This document shows, piece after piece, positions 1 through 11,483 of a stretch of 64,000 bases of DNA. The notes under the pieces are model-generated. The model searched no databases, was not told the DNA's origin, and saw only the letters and a program-made list of their open reading frames with translations. The stretch's first letter is position 1. Each line of letters starts with the position of its first letter. The stretch is from contig NC_052132.2 of NCBI RefSeq assembly GCF_016086655.4, positions 18,106,805-18,170,804 on the forward strand, given 5' to 3'. A program made the translations under genes and the position numbers. The DNA is from Lepeophtheirus salmonis (lineage: Eukaryota; Arthropoda; Copepoda; Siphonostomatoida; Caligidae).

Positions 1-367
1 TCTCCCATAATACTATGCTTTATTCAGTGTACAGTTGAACAAAGATACGTTAAATTCATTACAAAATTCGCACACTTCGAACGCACATCATCATGTCTGA
101 GATTTGATTGAGTTGTTCGAAAACTTTTTTTTATCAATACATAAATAAATAAGTACTTATAAATAATAAATACACATAAATTAAATTATAATTTATTATA
201 ATTTTTATCAAAAAATGTAGTATTTTATATTTTTTGTGAACAGCTGTGGATTTTAAATTTTTTTTGGGGATTAGCAGCTGTAGATTATGGAACTTTTTTA
301 CCAAATAGAAGATATTTTTCCAAAATCCAAGCCCCCCAAATGAAATATAAGCCTGTGGACGCCCATG
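1..367 (-). repeat. AT-rich GGGCGTCC-ended repeat (family N), minus copy, truncated by window start
   Basis: The minus strand begins near 367 with gggcgtccacaggcttat, then a G-run and ggcttggattttgg, then a very AT-rich body containing the phrases agctgtggatttt and agctgtagatta. The same terminus followed by the same kind of body recurs at 28194 and, more diverged, at 30191. It looks like a non-autonomous repeat with a GC-rich end and internal degenerate repeats. The class is not proven; a hAT-like MITE is possible. Confidence 0.5.
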
Positions 368-399
368 TAGATAAAATGGTATTTCTTAACTATTATTAA

Positions 400-712
400 A
401 ATATTGAAGAATTGACATGGTAAAAATTTACTACTTTTTTATGCATTGAAAATTTTCTGGGTCGCTTTCGACGTTATTTCCCTTTTAGTAAAATATGGCG
501 AATTTCTAGCTTTGAGACCTCGATACTCGTTGAACAATAATTCACGACTGAAATGGCCAAATGCAATACTGCCAGAAAAGATATTGTAGTATACACTTAC
601 AACCTTAAAAGACTAAATAATATGTTCCTATGTGACAAAATAAAGATCAAGATATGGATAGTTTAAAAAAAAAAAGGGGGAAGTAAAAACGAAATTACTT
701 TTTCCCCACCCG
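400..712 (-). mobile_element. Family I mariner remnant: 5' end and N-terminal coding start
   Basis: The right edge carries the family I terminal repeat (gaaattactttttcccc) that is also seen at 38870-38892. Reading leftwards on the minus strand there is the same 5' leader as at 33760-33937 (phrases gacctcgatactcg and tgtagtatacactt). Next comes a decayed transposase start with a lysine-rich KGNNVES-like segment, comparable to KGKNVES at 11700. The catalytic region is absent. No open frame of useful length remains, so this is a 5' fragment of a dead mariner. Confidence 0.65.
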
Positions 713-879
713 AATAATATAGATTCCACAGGACTGCAGCTACGAATCCTTATAGAATAAGCACAATTTCTTTGAAGGAACGCAACACTGCATTGCAGAT
801 TAGATTGTTAAAATCACAAAGCATTGTCTTACACTCAATAGATTTATACTGCATTGCATCTAGCATATTGTTACCTCTA

Positions 880-1189
880 AAATATGTTTTTGTTTTTCGG
901 CGGGGGTGTAATAACTTCATCAACACAGCGCCTGAAGATTTTGTAGGCGTGGGCGACCTCGTGCAGATGCAACTTTGCCATGGACTTCTTGCCTCTACAA
1001 AAAAAAATTATACTTAGCACAGGCCTCACCCTCGACCCTTTCCCAGAGATAGAAATCGAATGGGTTCAGGTCTGGTGTGTTTTTAAACACAAAGTCTATG
1101 TAATTAAATTCTTCAACATCTAATCTAAAATTTTGGTTTCTCCAGCAAACAGTCAACTTGACGCAAATGAAAAAAGGAGAAGTGATCAA
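880..1189 (-). mobile_element. Family H Tc1/mariner transposase remnant, C-terminal end
   Basis: A 64-codon minus-strand frame contains TPDLNPFDFYLWERVEG, the block that carries the third catalytic aspartate of DDD mariner-like transposases (SPDLNPxDF-W). A run of T on the plus strand (1005-1013) then breaks the frame. Beyond it the remaining C-terminus can be read: KKSMAKLHLHEVAHAYK, followed by FRRCVDEVI, the helix that usually ends these proteins. The first two catalytic residues are missing. The piece at 8278-8420 looks like the same family. Confidence 0.75.
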
Positions 1190-1837
1190 AAACTAACGAA
1201 CAATTTTTGTTGTTGTTGATTAAATTATTAATTAGCTCTATTTTGTCTGGAGTGTTCAAGTGTAAATTGCAAATAATATATGTATTTCATAATAAAAATG
1301 TTTTTCTACTGAAGCTACATAGTACATTATCTAACTTATTGAAATGATAGTTGTTTAACGGTAAAGTTTCTATTAAAAACTTATTTATTTTTTGAAATGG
1401 GTAGAATATGAGCTGCTAAAGCTTCAATTTAAAGCATTGAATTTACTTATATGACGTCATTATTTGAACTTCAATAAAAAAAGAGTACCGTTCTAGTGAT
1501 GAAAATCGTCTGTATTTTGGGCGTATGAAAAAAAGAAAGCTAAATTCTACATGAAAACCCTAACAATTTGAATAACATTTAGGGAAGAAGAGCAGCTTTA
1601 TCATTTCATTAGATCAGCTGTTACAAGGGAGGAGTGGGGAGAAGGATATAAGCAAGAACATTGACACGAATTACTCTGATGTTTCCGCATAGAAAAAATA
1701 AATCATTCTTCAGATTATCAATTCCAAAAAAGAGGGTCAGCTAAAAAATACACAAGATTTACATGACCATATATTATGAAGTCAGAATCAGATCATCAGA
1801 TTATCAGAAGTTAGATAGATGGGACTAACTTTTATAT
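1190..1837. other. Interval with no supportable gene
   Basis: AT-rich sequence with stops in all frames. I see no transposase motif, TIR pair or repeat linking it to other parts of the window. Confidence 0.5.
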
Positions 1838-1889
1838 ACGACTGTTACCATATTCACGTTGAGGTCCTAAACTTTTAGGACCACCCTCG
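1838..1889 (+). mobile_element. Mariner TIR end (family Q type)
   Basis: The segment ends ccaccctcg followed by TA. Its reverse complement starts cgagggtggtcct, the TIR seen at both ends of the element at 56979-57445. It contains a near-perfect palindrome, ggtcctaaa-ct-tttaggacc (1863-1882). Only the terminus survives; no coding sequence is attached. Confidence 0.55.
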
Positions 1890-1891
1890 TA

Positions 1892-2859
1892 TATGTTTCC
1901 AAGCATTTTAAACACTCCAACCTCTTACAGTGAATATTTGCTAATAACAAATTATTTAATATAATTTGCAATGTCTATCTAAAAATTTCAAAACATTTGG
2001 AAATAACATTCTATTATTGAGTAAATTACTCTCAATGCACCTGAGTAAAGGAAATGGGTTGTTATGCCTTAAATTAAAAATAAATTACTTTTAATAAAAA
2101 GTTTCTTCTTCTTCCTTTTTTTTGAAAAAATTGAAACTTTTTTCATTTTAAAATAAGATTTTTGCATTTATTAACATATTTTCGCATAAATTATTAACAT
2201 TTTATTCCTTATACAATTGTATGTAGATTAAAAATATATTATGAGAAGTTTAATTAACTATACAAATATTGATAGTTAGTCAAATATACATAAGTCCAAT
2301 TAATAATAAGAAATGCTTTTATTCTTAAAAATTACTAATTACTGATATGAATCAAAACGAATAATTAATAACTATGGCTTTTTTTTTTGCACGTGATCCT
2401 CAAACAATTGGATACATTGATTAGAAGTTGCAAATATATTTTGATCCTTAGCCTTGAAATAATGTAGAATCAATCAATTGAATGATGTATTATATCCGTG
2501 ATTCCCTATCTTTTTATCATTGTGGAGAGCCTAATTGTATTTTTTTCAGTGGTACGAGTAGCAACTAATTTTGTCCTAATATTTGCGTTTTATTTTTTTA
2601 GAAATTACATTTTCGATGAACTGCGTTATATAAATGTCCGATAATCTGCAATGCGAACGCTGTTTGGCCATTATTGTGTGCTTCCCTGCCGGATGCACGT
2701 CCAATGACACACATATTTTCATTGATAATTATAATAGAGAACTTAAATTGATGTTTACAGATCCGGTGTCATGCTAGAATTTTAAATTGGTGCAGTTTGG
2801 AACCGGATTGATTGCAGCAGAACATACAATTTTAATACCTTTATTCTTTTGGCAAAGGA
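1892..2859. other. Interval with one dispersed repeat and no supportable gene
   Basis: AT-rich. Positions 2393-2452 match 24991-25050 closely (both hold caaacaattgg, attgatta and ttgatccttag or a close variant), so this is a dispersed repeat of unknown class. A short frame from 2637 (about 48 codons, cysteine-rich start) resembles nothing I know. Confidence 0.45.
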
Positions 2860-3070
2860 AATGTAGGCTCCGAGCTCACTCGATCTGAATTCCTTGCACT
2901 TCTTTAATTGCCGTGTATTTGAGAGAGAGTCCAATAAACGTACACATAGCACTGTTGACCTATAATAGTCTTCCGTACTAGCATGTAGTGACCACCATGG
3001 ATAAGGAGTTACACATCAAGGCATGTGGCATGTTCAGAACCTGGTGTGAGGCTGTAGCTATATTAGTTGT
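2860..3070 (+). mobile_element. Family S mariner-like transposase remnant, C-terminal end
   Basis: Three-frame reading recovers a decayed C-terminal block. SSLDLNSLHFFNC stands for the SPDLNPLDF-W motif, with the third catalytic aspartate replaced by histidine. FERESNKRTHSTVDL follows, then MDKELHIKACGMFRTWCEAV, the terminal helix. The same MDKEL-IK end is found at 62773 onwards. Frameshifts separate the blocks, and no N-terminal or first or second catalytic segments are nearby. Confidence 0.7.
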
Positions 3071-3163
3071 AGGTAGTTTGAGTACTTCTTCACTATGACC
3101 CTACATGTAAGAGTATCAGATTGGTTAATTGCTGAATTAATTTTGGGATTTTTTTGTAATATA

Positions 3164-3417
3164 CAGGGAGCGGGGATCAAATTGTCGCCAAATATTATGA
3201 TGAACATTTGAATTTTATTCCAATTTATAATTTAAGCAACAATGTTTTTTTTATGTTTGTAGACGTAGGCTGATACATCAGCCACAAATTGGAAAGTCTA
3301 TTGGTCGGGCAAAATATACAATATCTGAGGATGTGTTTTTGTAAGAGCGCAATGAAAAGGCGGGAGCCACCTAAATATATTATCCTTCCATTTTCCGGTC
3401 TTAAAATCACCACCCTG
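3164..3417. mobile_element. 254-bp MITE with TA target duplication (family T)
   Basis: Both ends follow the Tc1/mariner pattern: TA then cagggagcggggat on the left, and caccctg then TA on the right (reverse complement cagggtggtgat). There is no transposase; the interior includes taatttaagcaacaatg and gcaatgaaaaggcgggagcc. A related inverted copy lies at 16670-16860. The short length, TIRs and TA sites make this a non-autonomous element mobilised in trans by a mariner-like transposase. Confidence 0.75.
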
Positions 3418-4539
3418 TATATATGTCTTGTCCTCTAAAATAAAAAAATTTCATAACGTTGGTCTGTATTTTGTCAAGGTAAGCTGTCCTATGATTATGT
3501 ACTTCCGACTTCCTTTGTTTCACTAGGTACAATTGAAAAATAGGGTGAAGCTTGTTTTTGTAATGTTCAAAATATTCAATTCTTAAGGGTGGAAAAATAT
3601 TCCCTTTAAGTCTTTAAATCCCATTGGGCAACTTTGAATCATTTTAGAAAGTATTTAGAGGGTGCTCAACAAGCCTAAAGTTTTGAAACGTTTCTAACTT
3701 TTTATAAAAAAATATGTTTTTGTTCAGATATCATCTATTGGGTACACATTACAGCTTTTCTTGAGAAATAAAAAAAATAGACTGATAAAATTTCTATCTA
3801 CATTATTCTTTTTGATCTTTTTGATTTCACAAAAATTTCTTATGGATCTTATAAAATTTAGTTATTTAAATATGGAATTCTCATATTAATTTATAAGATA
3901 ATATTGATTTAAAATTTGTGTATCAAAATGTGTTATTTATCACCAAAAGCTGTAAGTTTATCCAAGGATTTTCATAGACTAAAAGGAACATTTTGAGATC
4001 GTAAGGACTTCATATTTCGAATATTTACAAAATAAGCTACACCCTATTCTAACATACATACACTCATGAACATTTGTCAAGCATAATTTATAAGAAAAGA
4101 GCTTAAACAACACAAATGTATTTTTTGTTTTCCTTGTAATATTAGTCATAAATAATATATATTTTAACTTGAGAAATGACAATTGTCCATTACATAATAA
4201 TTAATAGGACAGATCTTCGGAAACGAGTGAAATTTTAAAATAAGCCGTTATATATTTCTTTTAAATGTGTGTAACAAAAGTATTTGCAGTTTTTATTTTT
4301 TTACCCTCCTTAACTTTCCTGGGGTATTTATCTACTTCAAACACATACATACTCTTGTAATATGTATGTGGGTAATATTTTTTTGAAGCACACATAAACA
4401 CATAAAGAATATATAAATGGAGCACAAGCCACCACTTTGGCGTGCTCTTTTGGGCCAACACGGATACTTAGGCAGCTGATTTTATTTTTATTAGATAACT
4501 TGTTCAAAATTATACCAGATGGATAAAAATGGAATCAAT
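3418..4539. other. Interval with no supportable gene
   Basis: AT-rich. The phrase agggtgctcaacaagcctaa near 3660 could be the start of another TIR, but no partner end was found. Short frames at 3979-4182 and 4261-4461 show no family motif. Confidence 0.45.
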
Positions 4540-5258
4540 TGACGAGTTTTGTTGTTCCAAATACTTGGAAAAGGAACGGATCCTTCCGTGGAATCTGCGC
4601 CGGGAGTGAGGTGAAGCACAGCATCGACATGTTTGACAATGGGATGCATTACAAAGATGTGGGAGGGAGCTGAGCTCTACTGCCTTACCTCGAAAAAAAG
4701 TCTTAAATGGCTCCGAGACAATTTGAACAACTTCATCTCGCCGAACTTTTGGCATCCTAATTCGTCAGATCTGAATCTGATGTTGTTGTTTTTGTGTAGG
4801 GAGGAATCGAATGACAAACCTACCCAATCCCCTGTAACACCAAAGACAAGGGTCACAAGAATTCAGGCAAGTCAAGACGGAGCTCTGTGTCATCACCTCC
4901 CAAGACCCTGGCCTTCCTGAGAGCCAACTGTCCGGACTTTTGGGACCTCAGCATGTAGAAGCCCTCCTCTCCAGACGCAAACACTTATGACTACTTTATC
5001 TAGATACTTCTAGAGGAGATCATTTGTCCTACTACTCCTCACAGGATTTCCAGCCTCTAGAGGCTTCCATCGAGAAGGATTGGACCAAGATCAAGTATGA
5101 CTAGATAGTCAAGGTTTGCAAGGGTTCCTAGGCTTCCTATTGATATTATTTTCAGATGGTTTTGTAAGATAAATGTTCACAGAAGGCTTCTTGTTTAAAT
5201 TCTACTCTTGAAAAATGGGAAATAATAAAATGTGTACCATTTTATAAAAACAACCCTG
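4540..5258 (+). mobile_element. Composite relic of two mariner-like transposase C-termini (family C)
   Basis: Two separate third-catalytic-residue blocks lie in tandem. The first (about 4690-4800) reads LRDNLNNFISPNFW then SSDLNLMLLFL, a decayed SPDLNPMDYF. The second (about 4920-5030) reads ANCPDFWDLSM then SSPDANTYDYFIW, with the aspartate kept. It is followed by LEEIICPTTPHR and a C-terminal YDxIVKVCKG segment. The right edge is aaccctg plus TA (5252-5260), a TIR end. Stops and frameshifts run throughout. Either one element inserted next to another, or a rearranged copy. Confidence 0.65.
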
Positions 5259-5260
5259 TA

Positions 5261-5804
5261 GTATCAACGTTATTTTTTTATTCTTAGAAGGAATATTTCA
5301 AAGAAATATTCATTAGTTTATGCAAATTTGTGAAATCAAATTAGTACACATCCTTTTTGAATAGGTGCATGAAATATAAAAATATTAGATACTTGGAGTT
5401 TTAAAAAGATATAATTTGTTATTCTTATTGTAAAAATATTTTCAGAAGAAAATTGAAAAAAAAAACAAAAAACAAAGAAAAAAAGAACAAATTGTAAGCA
5501 AAACAGATAATTGAATTCGCTCAACCTCGATTAAAAATGGTAAAATATATATATAAATCCTATACCTGAATAAAATGAACATTGAATATAATCAGGTTTT
5601 TAGTTTTAAAAGCAAAATGAAAAGTATTAGCGATAAAATGTCGATTTGAACAAATATGGCGCTCTAAAATGTCCCAGTTCACTAACAGGGGTTAATGGCC
5701 ATCATAATACAATCTGTAAAAGTTAAATATCACAATACATTTTTTCTCAAATTAAAAGGCTAATAAATTCTTAACTTCAATAAAAAACAAAGGTTCATAT
5801 TAAG
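5261..5804. other. Interval with no supportable gene
   Basis: AT-rich spacer between two transposon relics, with a long A-rich tract at 5450-5490 and no recognisable motif. Confidence 0.5.
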
Positions 5805-5806
5805 TA

Positions 5807-6717
5807 AAGGGTGTCCACGAGAAATTGAACTATCTTAAAATTCAACTTGCTTGATAAAAATGGAATTTGGAGTGTATTTGTTAATATGAAAAAGTTAGAC
5901 ATGATATTAAACAATAAATTTATTCAACATATCCTCCCTCAACAGCCACCATCTTCTCCATCCTGCCCCTAAAGATTTGCATGCCCTGATGACTTCCACG
6001 GAATCGACAGCATTCCACTCCCTCGTAATGGAGCCCGGGAACTTTGTGGTGAAGACCGCAGGGACCTCTTCTCTCTCCTTGGCAAGCCACCTGTCATTCT
6101 GGACGTTCTAGCTTCTGTCGACAGTCCAGTTCTTCTCCTTGGAGAAGAAGATGATTCTTCTTCCATGGCTCTTCAGGTCATTGAGGAGACACTTACCGTT
6201 GGTGAGCCTGGTGACCTTCATGGATGCCGTGAGGATGCGTTGTTTGGCCATTCGGTATGACCTGTATCCGAGGTCCTCATTCACAGCCTTGGAGACCAGA
6301 TACTTGCTCACTCCACAGTTCTTGGCCAACCTGGACAAGGAAGTCCCTGGCGAAGCCTTGATGGACTTCCGGAGGCTTTCAAGGAGAGTGCCGATTCGGT
6401 CACTTCTCATGTTGTGGGCCTTGTGGCAGACCTTCCCCTCAACCTCCCAGGCATTGAAGACCCGGTACACCGTGGTCTTGAGGTAGTTAAGAAGCTTGTA
6501 GATAGCAGAGGGCTTGTGTCCCGCGCAAGATAATTCGAGGATGGCGTCTCTCCTTGCTTGTTCCATGATGACTATTGCTTGTTGTCAAAACAATTGTGGT
6601 GGAAGTTATGGTGTATTGTTCTTGCAACCTTTTATATTAGTATGATTTAACCCCAAATTTCCACATTATGGATCTGGATGAAGTTTAAAGTAGTTCCAAT
6701 TTATCATGGACACCCTG
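5807..6717 (-). mobile_element. Family A mariner-like element, copy 1, internally deleted
   Basis: The ends are inverted: agggtgtccacgagaaattg on the left, and agggtgtccatgataaattg on the reverse complement of the right, each flanked by TA. The transposase starts at 6566 (MEQARRDAIL) with a helix-turn-helix of about 110 residues and runs 152 codons to a stop at 6108. The first catalytic block reads SKEKNWTVD, so the usual aspartate of SDEK is a lysine. Compared with copy 2, 350 bp are missing between 6036 and 6037, which removes the second and third catalytic blocks. The C-terminal VAVEGGYVE and stop (5920) remain. Clearly dead. Confidence 0.9.
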
Positions 6718-7659
6718 TATACACGGGTTACTCTTTTGAATAAGTCTCGACAACACCTTTTGGGTGCATGTCAAAAAGGAAGGCAAGTATTAATTTTGAT
6801 GAAATTCTATTGTATATGAATAAATTATATGTTGTAGAAGTTTTAAATTCAAAGTGTTATGATTTGGATAGACCACTCGTTAGTTACTGTCAATCTACAT
6901 TTAACATTCCCTATTATTATTTTTGTAGGTATATACTTCAGTTAATAATAACCTTAATTATGGTCCTACTCCTTAATCAAGTACCACCACCTTTTTTTTC
7001 ATTTTTAAATAAATTTACTTATTAAAAATTATAATTTTATATTTATAGTATTAATTTTGTTAACGAATAAATTAAATCTTGTTGAAGTTTAAAATTCAAA
7101 GTGTTCTGATTTTCAAGGACCATTTGGTAAAAAATCTAAAGGTCACCAAAAATGACCTTCTTTTTTAGCGCTCCCACTTTATTTTTTCAAATTAAAAAGT
7201 ATACAAATAACTTTATCATTTTTATGATATCTGGAAATATTTGACAAGTTATTCACATTTTACAACCCTTGGATTAAAATCTTTTGATTTTATGAAAATA
7301 TATCTTCCCATGCATAGGAACAACATCAGTAAAAAGCTTTCAAATATATACAAATTTATGCATGCTAAATATGTTTATTAAAGCCTCTCTGTATATTTAT
7401 TTAAATGTTGGAAGTTATATTCTCCATTTTCGCAATTACATGTTGATGAATTAGTCTAATTTCCTTCATGATGTTTACTTGAAAGTCATATCTTAATATT
7501 TTGATACGGATCAAAGTTACTATGGGAACAAGGATAAAAATCTCTCAGTTCCTTTCTTTTTTATCCTACTTTCAAAAAAACAAAAAAACGATCATGATAT
7601 GATATTATGTTTGAATAGCGTCAAATAAAAAGGACATGTTTTACAGTTGTTACCAAACA
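6718..7659. other. Interval with two direct copies of a 45-bp TIR-like repeat
   Basis: Around 6825-6880 and 7078-7130 the phrase (ttgaagttt)aaattcaaagtgtt recurs in direct orientation, each followed by tgattt and a gaccact or gaccatt step. Inverted copies lie at 26806-26875 (next to a mariner N-terminus) and 42665-42720. This is probably the TIR or 5' leader of family P mariners. The 85-codon frame at 6768 spans the first copy and looks non-coding. Confidence 0.45.
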
Positions 7660-8000
7660 AAAACAATTCAAAATTTAATTTCAAATATTAAAACTTTAAA
7701 AAAAAAAATTCCAATATACAATTTTTTATACAAAATTACTTCAAAAGTTCACAACTATTTTCAAAAAATTAAACTTTTTGAGAAAATTTTTGCAAAGCTC
7801 CACATATGTTCGTTAAGAATCAAATTATTTCGAAAAGAGTTTCCAAAACCCACTACTACTTAGGAAATATTTCCAAAACCCACAGCCGTTCTCAAAAAAA
7901 AAAAAAAAATCAAATATCAAATAATAAAAAAAAAAGTATTAAATTTTCTAGTACAAAGCAAAATTTATTTAATTTTTTTTGGGGGGGGAGGCTATTTTTT
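7660..8000 (+). repeat. Degenerate AT-rich internal repeats of family N type
   Basis: Runs of A and T punctuated by cacaactattttcaaaaa, cccactactactt and cccacagccgttctcaaaaa, the same rhythm (ca-agctatt/gttcacaaaaa) as at 37795-38330 and 28250-28600. A G-run at 7979-7990 resembles the GC-rich edge of the family. The open frames here (7636 and 7806) are low-complexity artefacts. Confidence 0.4.
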
Positions 8001-8277
8001 TTTTATAACTTAAAGAAGTAATAATTAGTGTGAAATACCAATAAAAAATAAGAATCGGAATTGCAAATTAAACATTATTTTTCTGATGTCGATTAAAAAA
8101 ACGTATTCTCCGGTTTCTGAATCATCCAATCACTCATATAAAAGGTGTTCTAATCAAATCTGTTAATTTTTCTAAAAACTTTAAGTTCTCGCTGAGGCCA
8201 TATTTTTCGGCATATCTACTTGAAAATTGCCTTAATTATATTTACAAATGTTGAAAAAGAGTTATTTGATGTATTTG

Positions 8278-8420
8278 ACTAGAGCATCAATAACGGCTTG
8301 GATCTGTGCCTGGAAGGTAGAGGAGGCGTCGGCAAGGTAGTTCCTTGGTATGTGGGTCATTGTCTTCTTGGTGGAGGCAAACAGAGAGTCGTTCATGGCA
8401 TGAAATGTTCAATTTTTATT
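8278..8420 (-). mobile_element. Family H transposase remnant, extreme C-terminus
   Basis: The minus strand reads MNDSLFASTKKTMTHIPRNY then LADASSTFQAQIQAVIDALV before a stop. The spacing and the final helix (FxxxIQAVID) match the end of mariner-like DDD transposases and resemble the piece at 880-1000 (KKSMAKLHLHEVAHAYK). No catalytic block is preserved. Confidence 0.6.
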
Positions 8421-8927
8421 AGATTCAATGAAGACTTAAACAAAATACTCCATCGGATTAAGATACAAAATGCTGAGACCATATTTATTTCCCAATGAAG
8501 TTATATCAGTGCTCACTCAGGCACTTGAGCGACCTGTCTGAGACGTGACAATGTGCTGAGTCTACCTACTAGACCCAAGACCGATCTCCATCAATTTTCT
8601 AGATCCAAGGCAGCGATTTTGAGACCTCCAGTTTTGAAATCTCTTCATGTGTTGGACAAAAATCATCGTCACGATTCAATACCGTTCCTCCTTAGTAAAT
8701 TCAATCTTCTTTATTTTTGGAGCAGCTTTCGTCATGATGCCCAAAACTTAACTAAATTTTGTTGGTAAAACAAAGTTTCACCCACCAAAAAAAACGCCTT
8801 CAGACCCCCTACATTGTAATTAATTGCCGGTGTATGCAAGCGCCGATTTTATCTTAAAATCCTGTATGTAGAGTCAGACATTGAATTGCGAAGTAATTTA
8901 ATAAATGGTTATTAAGTTCTGAGTGTT
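8421..8927. other. Interval with mildly GC-richer sequence, unassigned
   Basis: A 71-codon plus frame (8553-8768) and its minus counterpart show no motif I recognise. Because it abuts a family H C-terminus it may be more of that element, but no alignment could be made by eye. Confidence 0.35.
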
Positions 8928-8990
8928 CAGGGCCGTACACGGGGGGAGGGGCTGTAGCCCACACCCCCTGGATTAAGAAATCTTTCGTTT
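8928..8990 (+). repeat. GC-rich terminus of a family N-like repeat
   Basis: cagggccgtacacgggggga is followed by ggggctgtagcc, close to the G-rich left edges at 28194 and 30191. The AT-rich internal repeats are not evident downstream, so this is a solo end or a diverged relative. Confidence 0.35.
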
Positions 8991-9985
8991 AACAAGAATA
9001 CTTGATTTTTAAAATTTAATTTGGTATCAAAAAGTGTAGGAGGAGACACTGGGGTCTGTTGAAACAGGCTTTTTTTCTTGTACATCAAAAACTCTTAAAA
9101 CAATTACATTGCAACTCTATAATTATAATGTTAATTATTGTGAAAAAAATTAATTATCACTGTTATGTTATCTTCCGGATTTTCAATAATTTTGAGTCTT
9201 TTTTTGAAGGAAAAATATTCTTATAATAGTTTTGTTAGTTTTTCCTTTGTTTTTGATATATAGCCTTTATCATTATGATTATCTTGCTTTCTCTTGGTAA
9301 GTATAATTGATTAAAATGTAGAAAGAGTTCACTTTGTGCGTGCGTCTTACAAGCCCATCATTTTTTTCCTATTAAAAAATATTTAATAATAATTGTGCAA
9401 AATTGAATACATTTTTCGTGGAAAATTGCGATTGAAATGATTTTTATATATAGACATAATATTTAAGTATAATATGACATGAACAGACTGGATATAAGGT
9501 ATAGAGGGAGAAAGAAAGAAAGGGAAGGCAATTGAATTGAACTTTTTAAGCATAAATTACCCTCTTCTTTCTATCCAACTGTAATATAATAAATTATTGT
9601 CACTTTTTTTTAAGAATACAAATTCATTTACTTATATTTTTGTTCTTAAGGGAAATCCAATATTTACTCAATTCTCTATTTTTTTCCTTTCTTTTTAAAT
9701 CAGTAAAAAGATCTGAACGGATGAGTTGATCTTGTATATATATATATCTAAATATATGCGTGATTATAAATATTTGTTCTCAATCTCGCTTCTCTGATTA
9801 GTATATCAATCCATAATCTATTTTTTCCAATAAATATAAAATACTCCAAGAAAATAAAGTGTTTTTTTTTTTAATTACTTAAAGATTATTGGTCAGAGAA
9901 CACTGATAAATTAAGTACAAAGATGTTATATAACATTATTATGAATACTTGCTTCATTTATTCTTGCATATAAGCCCAATCAACA
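8991..9985. other. Interval with no supportable gene
   Basis: AT-rich with a short TA microsatellite near 9738-9750 and a purine-rich stretch at 9507-9528. No transposase motif seen. Confidence 0.5.
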
Positions 9986-10312
9986 ATAATAAAAAAATCC
10001 TCCGCAATGGTGTAAGTGCACAAAAGGCTGCAGAGACCGTAGGCATCTCAACATCAAGAAGTAAAGCCCCATACTACCAAGAAAAGCCAAAACTTCTACA
10101 GATAAAATATGGCTGACTTCGAGCCTGCCTTCATATGGACCTCGTACATCACTGACCTCAACCCTCTGGACTAATGCTTAACATACCTATTATCCAAACT
10201 TGGATTCGCATCATGACAGTGTGGTACAACATAGGCCTTAACTTTCAAGAGCTGCCAATCTGCTCACCCGCGTGTCGAGGCTGTTGATGCTTGTAAAGGA
10301 AGATATATTGAA
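9986..10312 (+). mobile_element. Family D transposase remnant: N-terminus fused to C-terminus
   Basis: The frame opens with NGVSAQKAAETVGISTS, the helix-turn-helix of this family. About 15 codons later it jumps to MADFEPAFIWTSYITDLNPL then DY, the block holding the third catalytic aspartate. C-terminal remains (LLTRVSRLLMLVKEDI) follow before 10310. The first and second catalytic blocks are absent, so the central two thirds of the gene has been deleted. Five other pieces of this family lie at 28870, 34347, 35825, 42275 and 43690. Confidence 0.7.
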
Positions 10313-11483
10313 TAAAAAACATAGCAAAATATTATCTGTACCTTCCATTGACTTTACGGAATCATAGAAGTATTTTAAAAAGGATATTATGATATTTTAA
10401 CAAATATTTACCGTGATTGTAAATTTGCATGTTTATGTTTTTTTTTTTTAAAGGATTGATTTTTAGAATAGTAGCTGAAATTCTACGCCGGAGTATTAAG
10501 TATAAACTATAATGTTTATTTATTTACTTTTTATGCAATTGTTCTGGTTTATTTATATATGTATGTTCTTTATAATATATAAACCAAATAAAGAATCTTG
10601 AACATAAAATAAAATATTTGATTATATGTCTTTTCTTAATTCCATAAAAATAACGTTTTTCATAATTTAGATGTACTACTGCAATTTTCGCTCTTCATTC
10701 TGGTTATACCCCTAAATATCTTCTACTCTATTTGAAGATTCCTTAGACGTGTTTTCTAATTTAATTTATAAAAATTTCCGACTATGATAATAAATGAATT
10801 TACAAAAATAATAAGACCTTTTTAATATTTTCCCAGAAAGGTATTTTTCATTAAATGTTTAGTTAATTTTTGATTGAATGAAAAGTATTCAATTTTTTTT
10901 TTGTTAAATACCTTAATTTCAATTGTTTTTTTATCTCAATATTTAAATTATGAAAAATTCCAAGTGATATCTTTACATTTTGTATAATATTTTCAAATAC
11001 TTTGTTTTTTAATTGTTTGTTGGAGTTTGATTATGGGGGAAAAAATTAATTAGAATGTGCTCACAAAAAAAAACGAAACAAAAACACAGGCTATGAAGAA
11101 GAGCTGAGGGCTTGGACTCGTGATCTGTGACTCAAGTTGGACGCGAATTCATATTTTGAAGACTAGTGACTCGACTTTGACTCGAGAACTATTTTATTGT
11201 GGACCCTATATTATAAATACGAATTTGAAATGAGATCAAAAAGGTATCTAAGGACTCAAACGTGAGTCGATAAAAATATTCAAGTACATGAATTGTATTC
11301 CATGACAGGTTTGAAGGATTTGAATTTTAATGGATGGAAGTATGCAAGGATTTGAACTGTAATTAATGAAAGTATTCTTAAACTTAAACTTCACTTGGGG
11401 TTTCTCCTCTACATGGATCTGCATTGTTAGTACTTTTTACTCCTTTTGGTATGTTTAAAAAAATTATAGAGTCTAATAAAATA
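10313..11483. other. Interval with no supportable gene
   Basis: AT-rich. At 11105-11190 there is a run of gactcg/gactcaag phrases (ggacttgactcg-like) resembling the interior of the repeat at 56847-57688. Otherwise nothing recognised. Confidence 0.4.
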
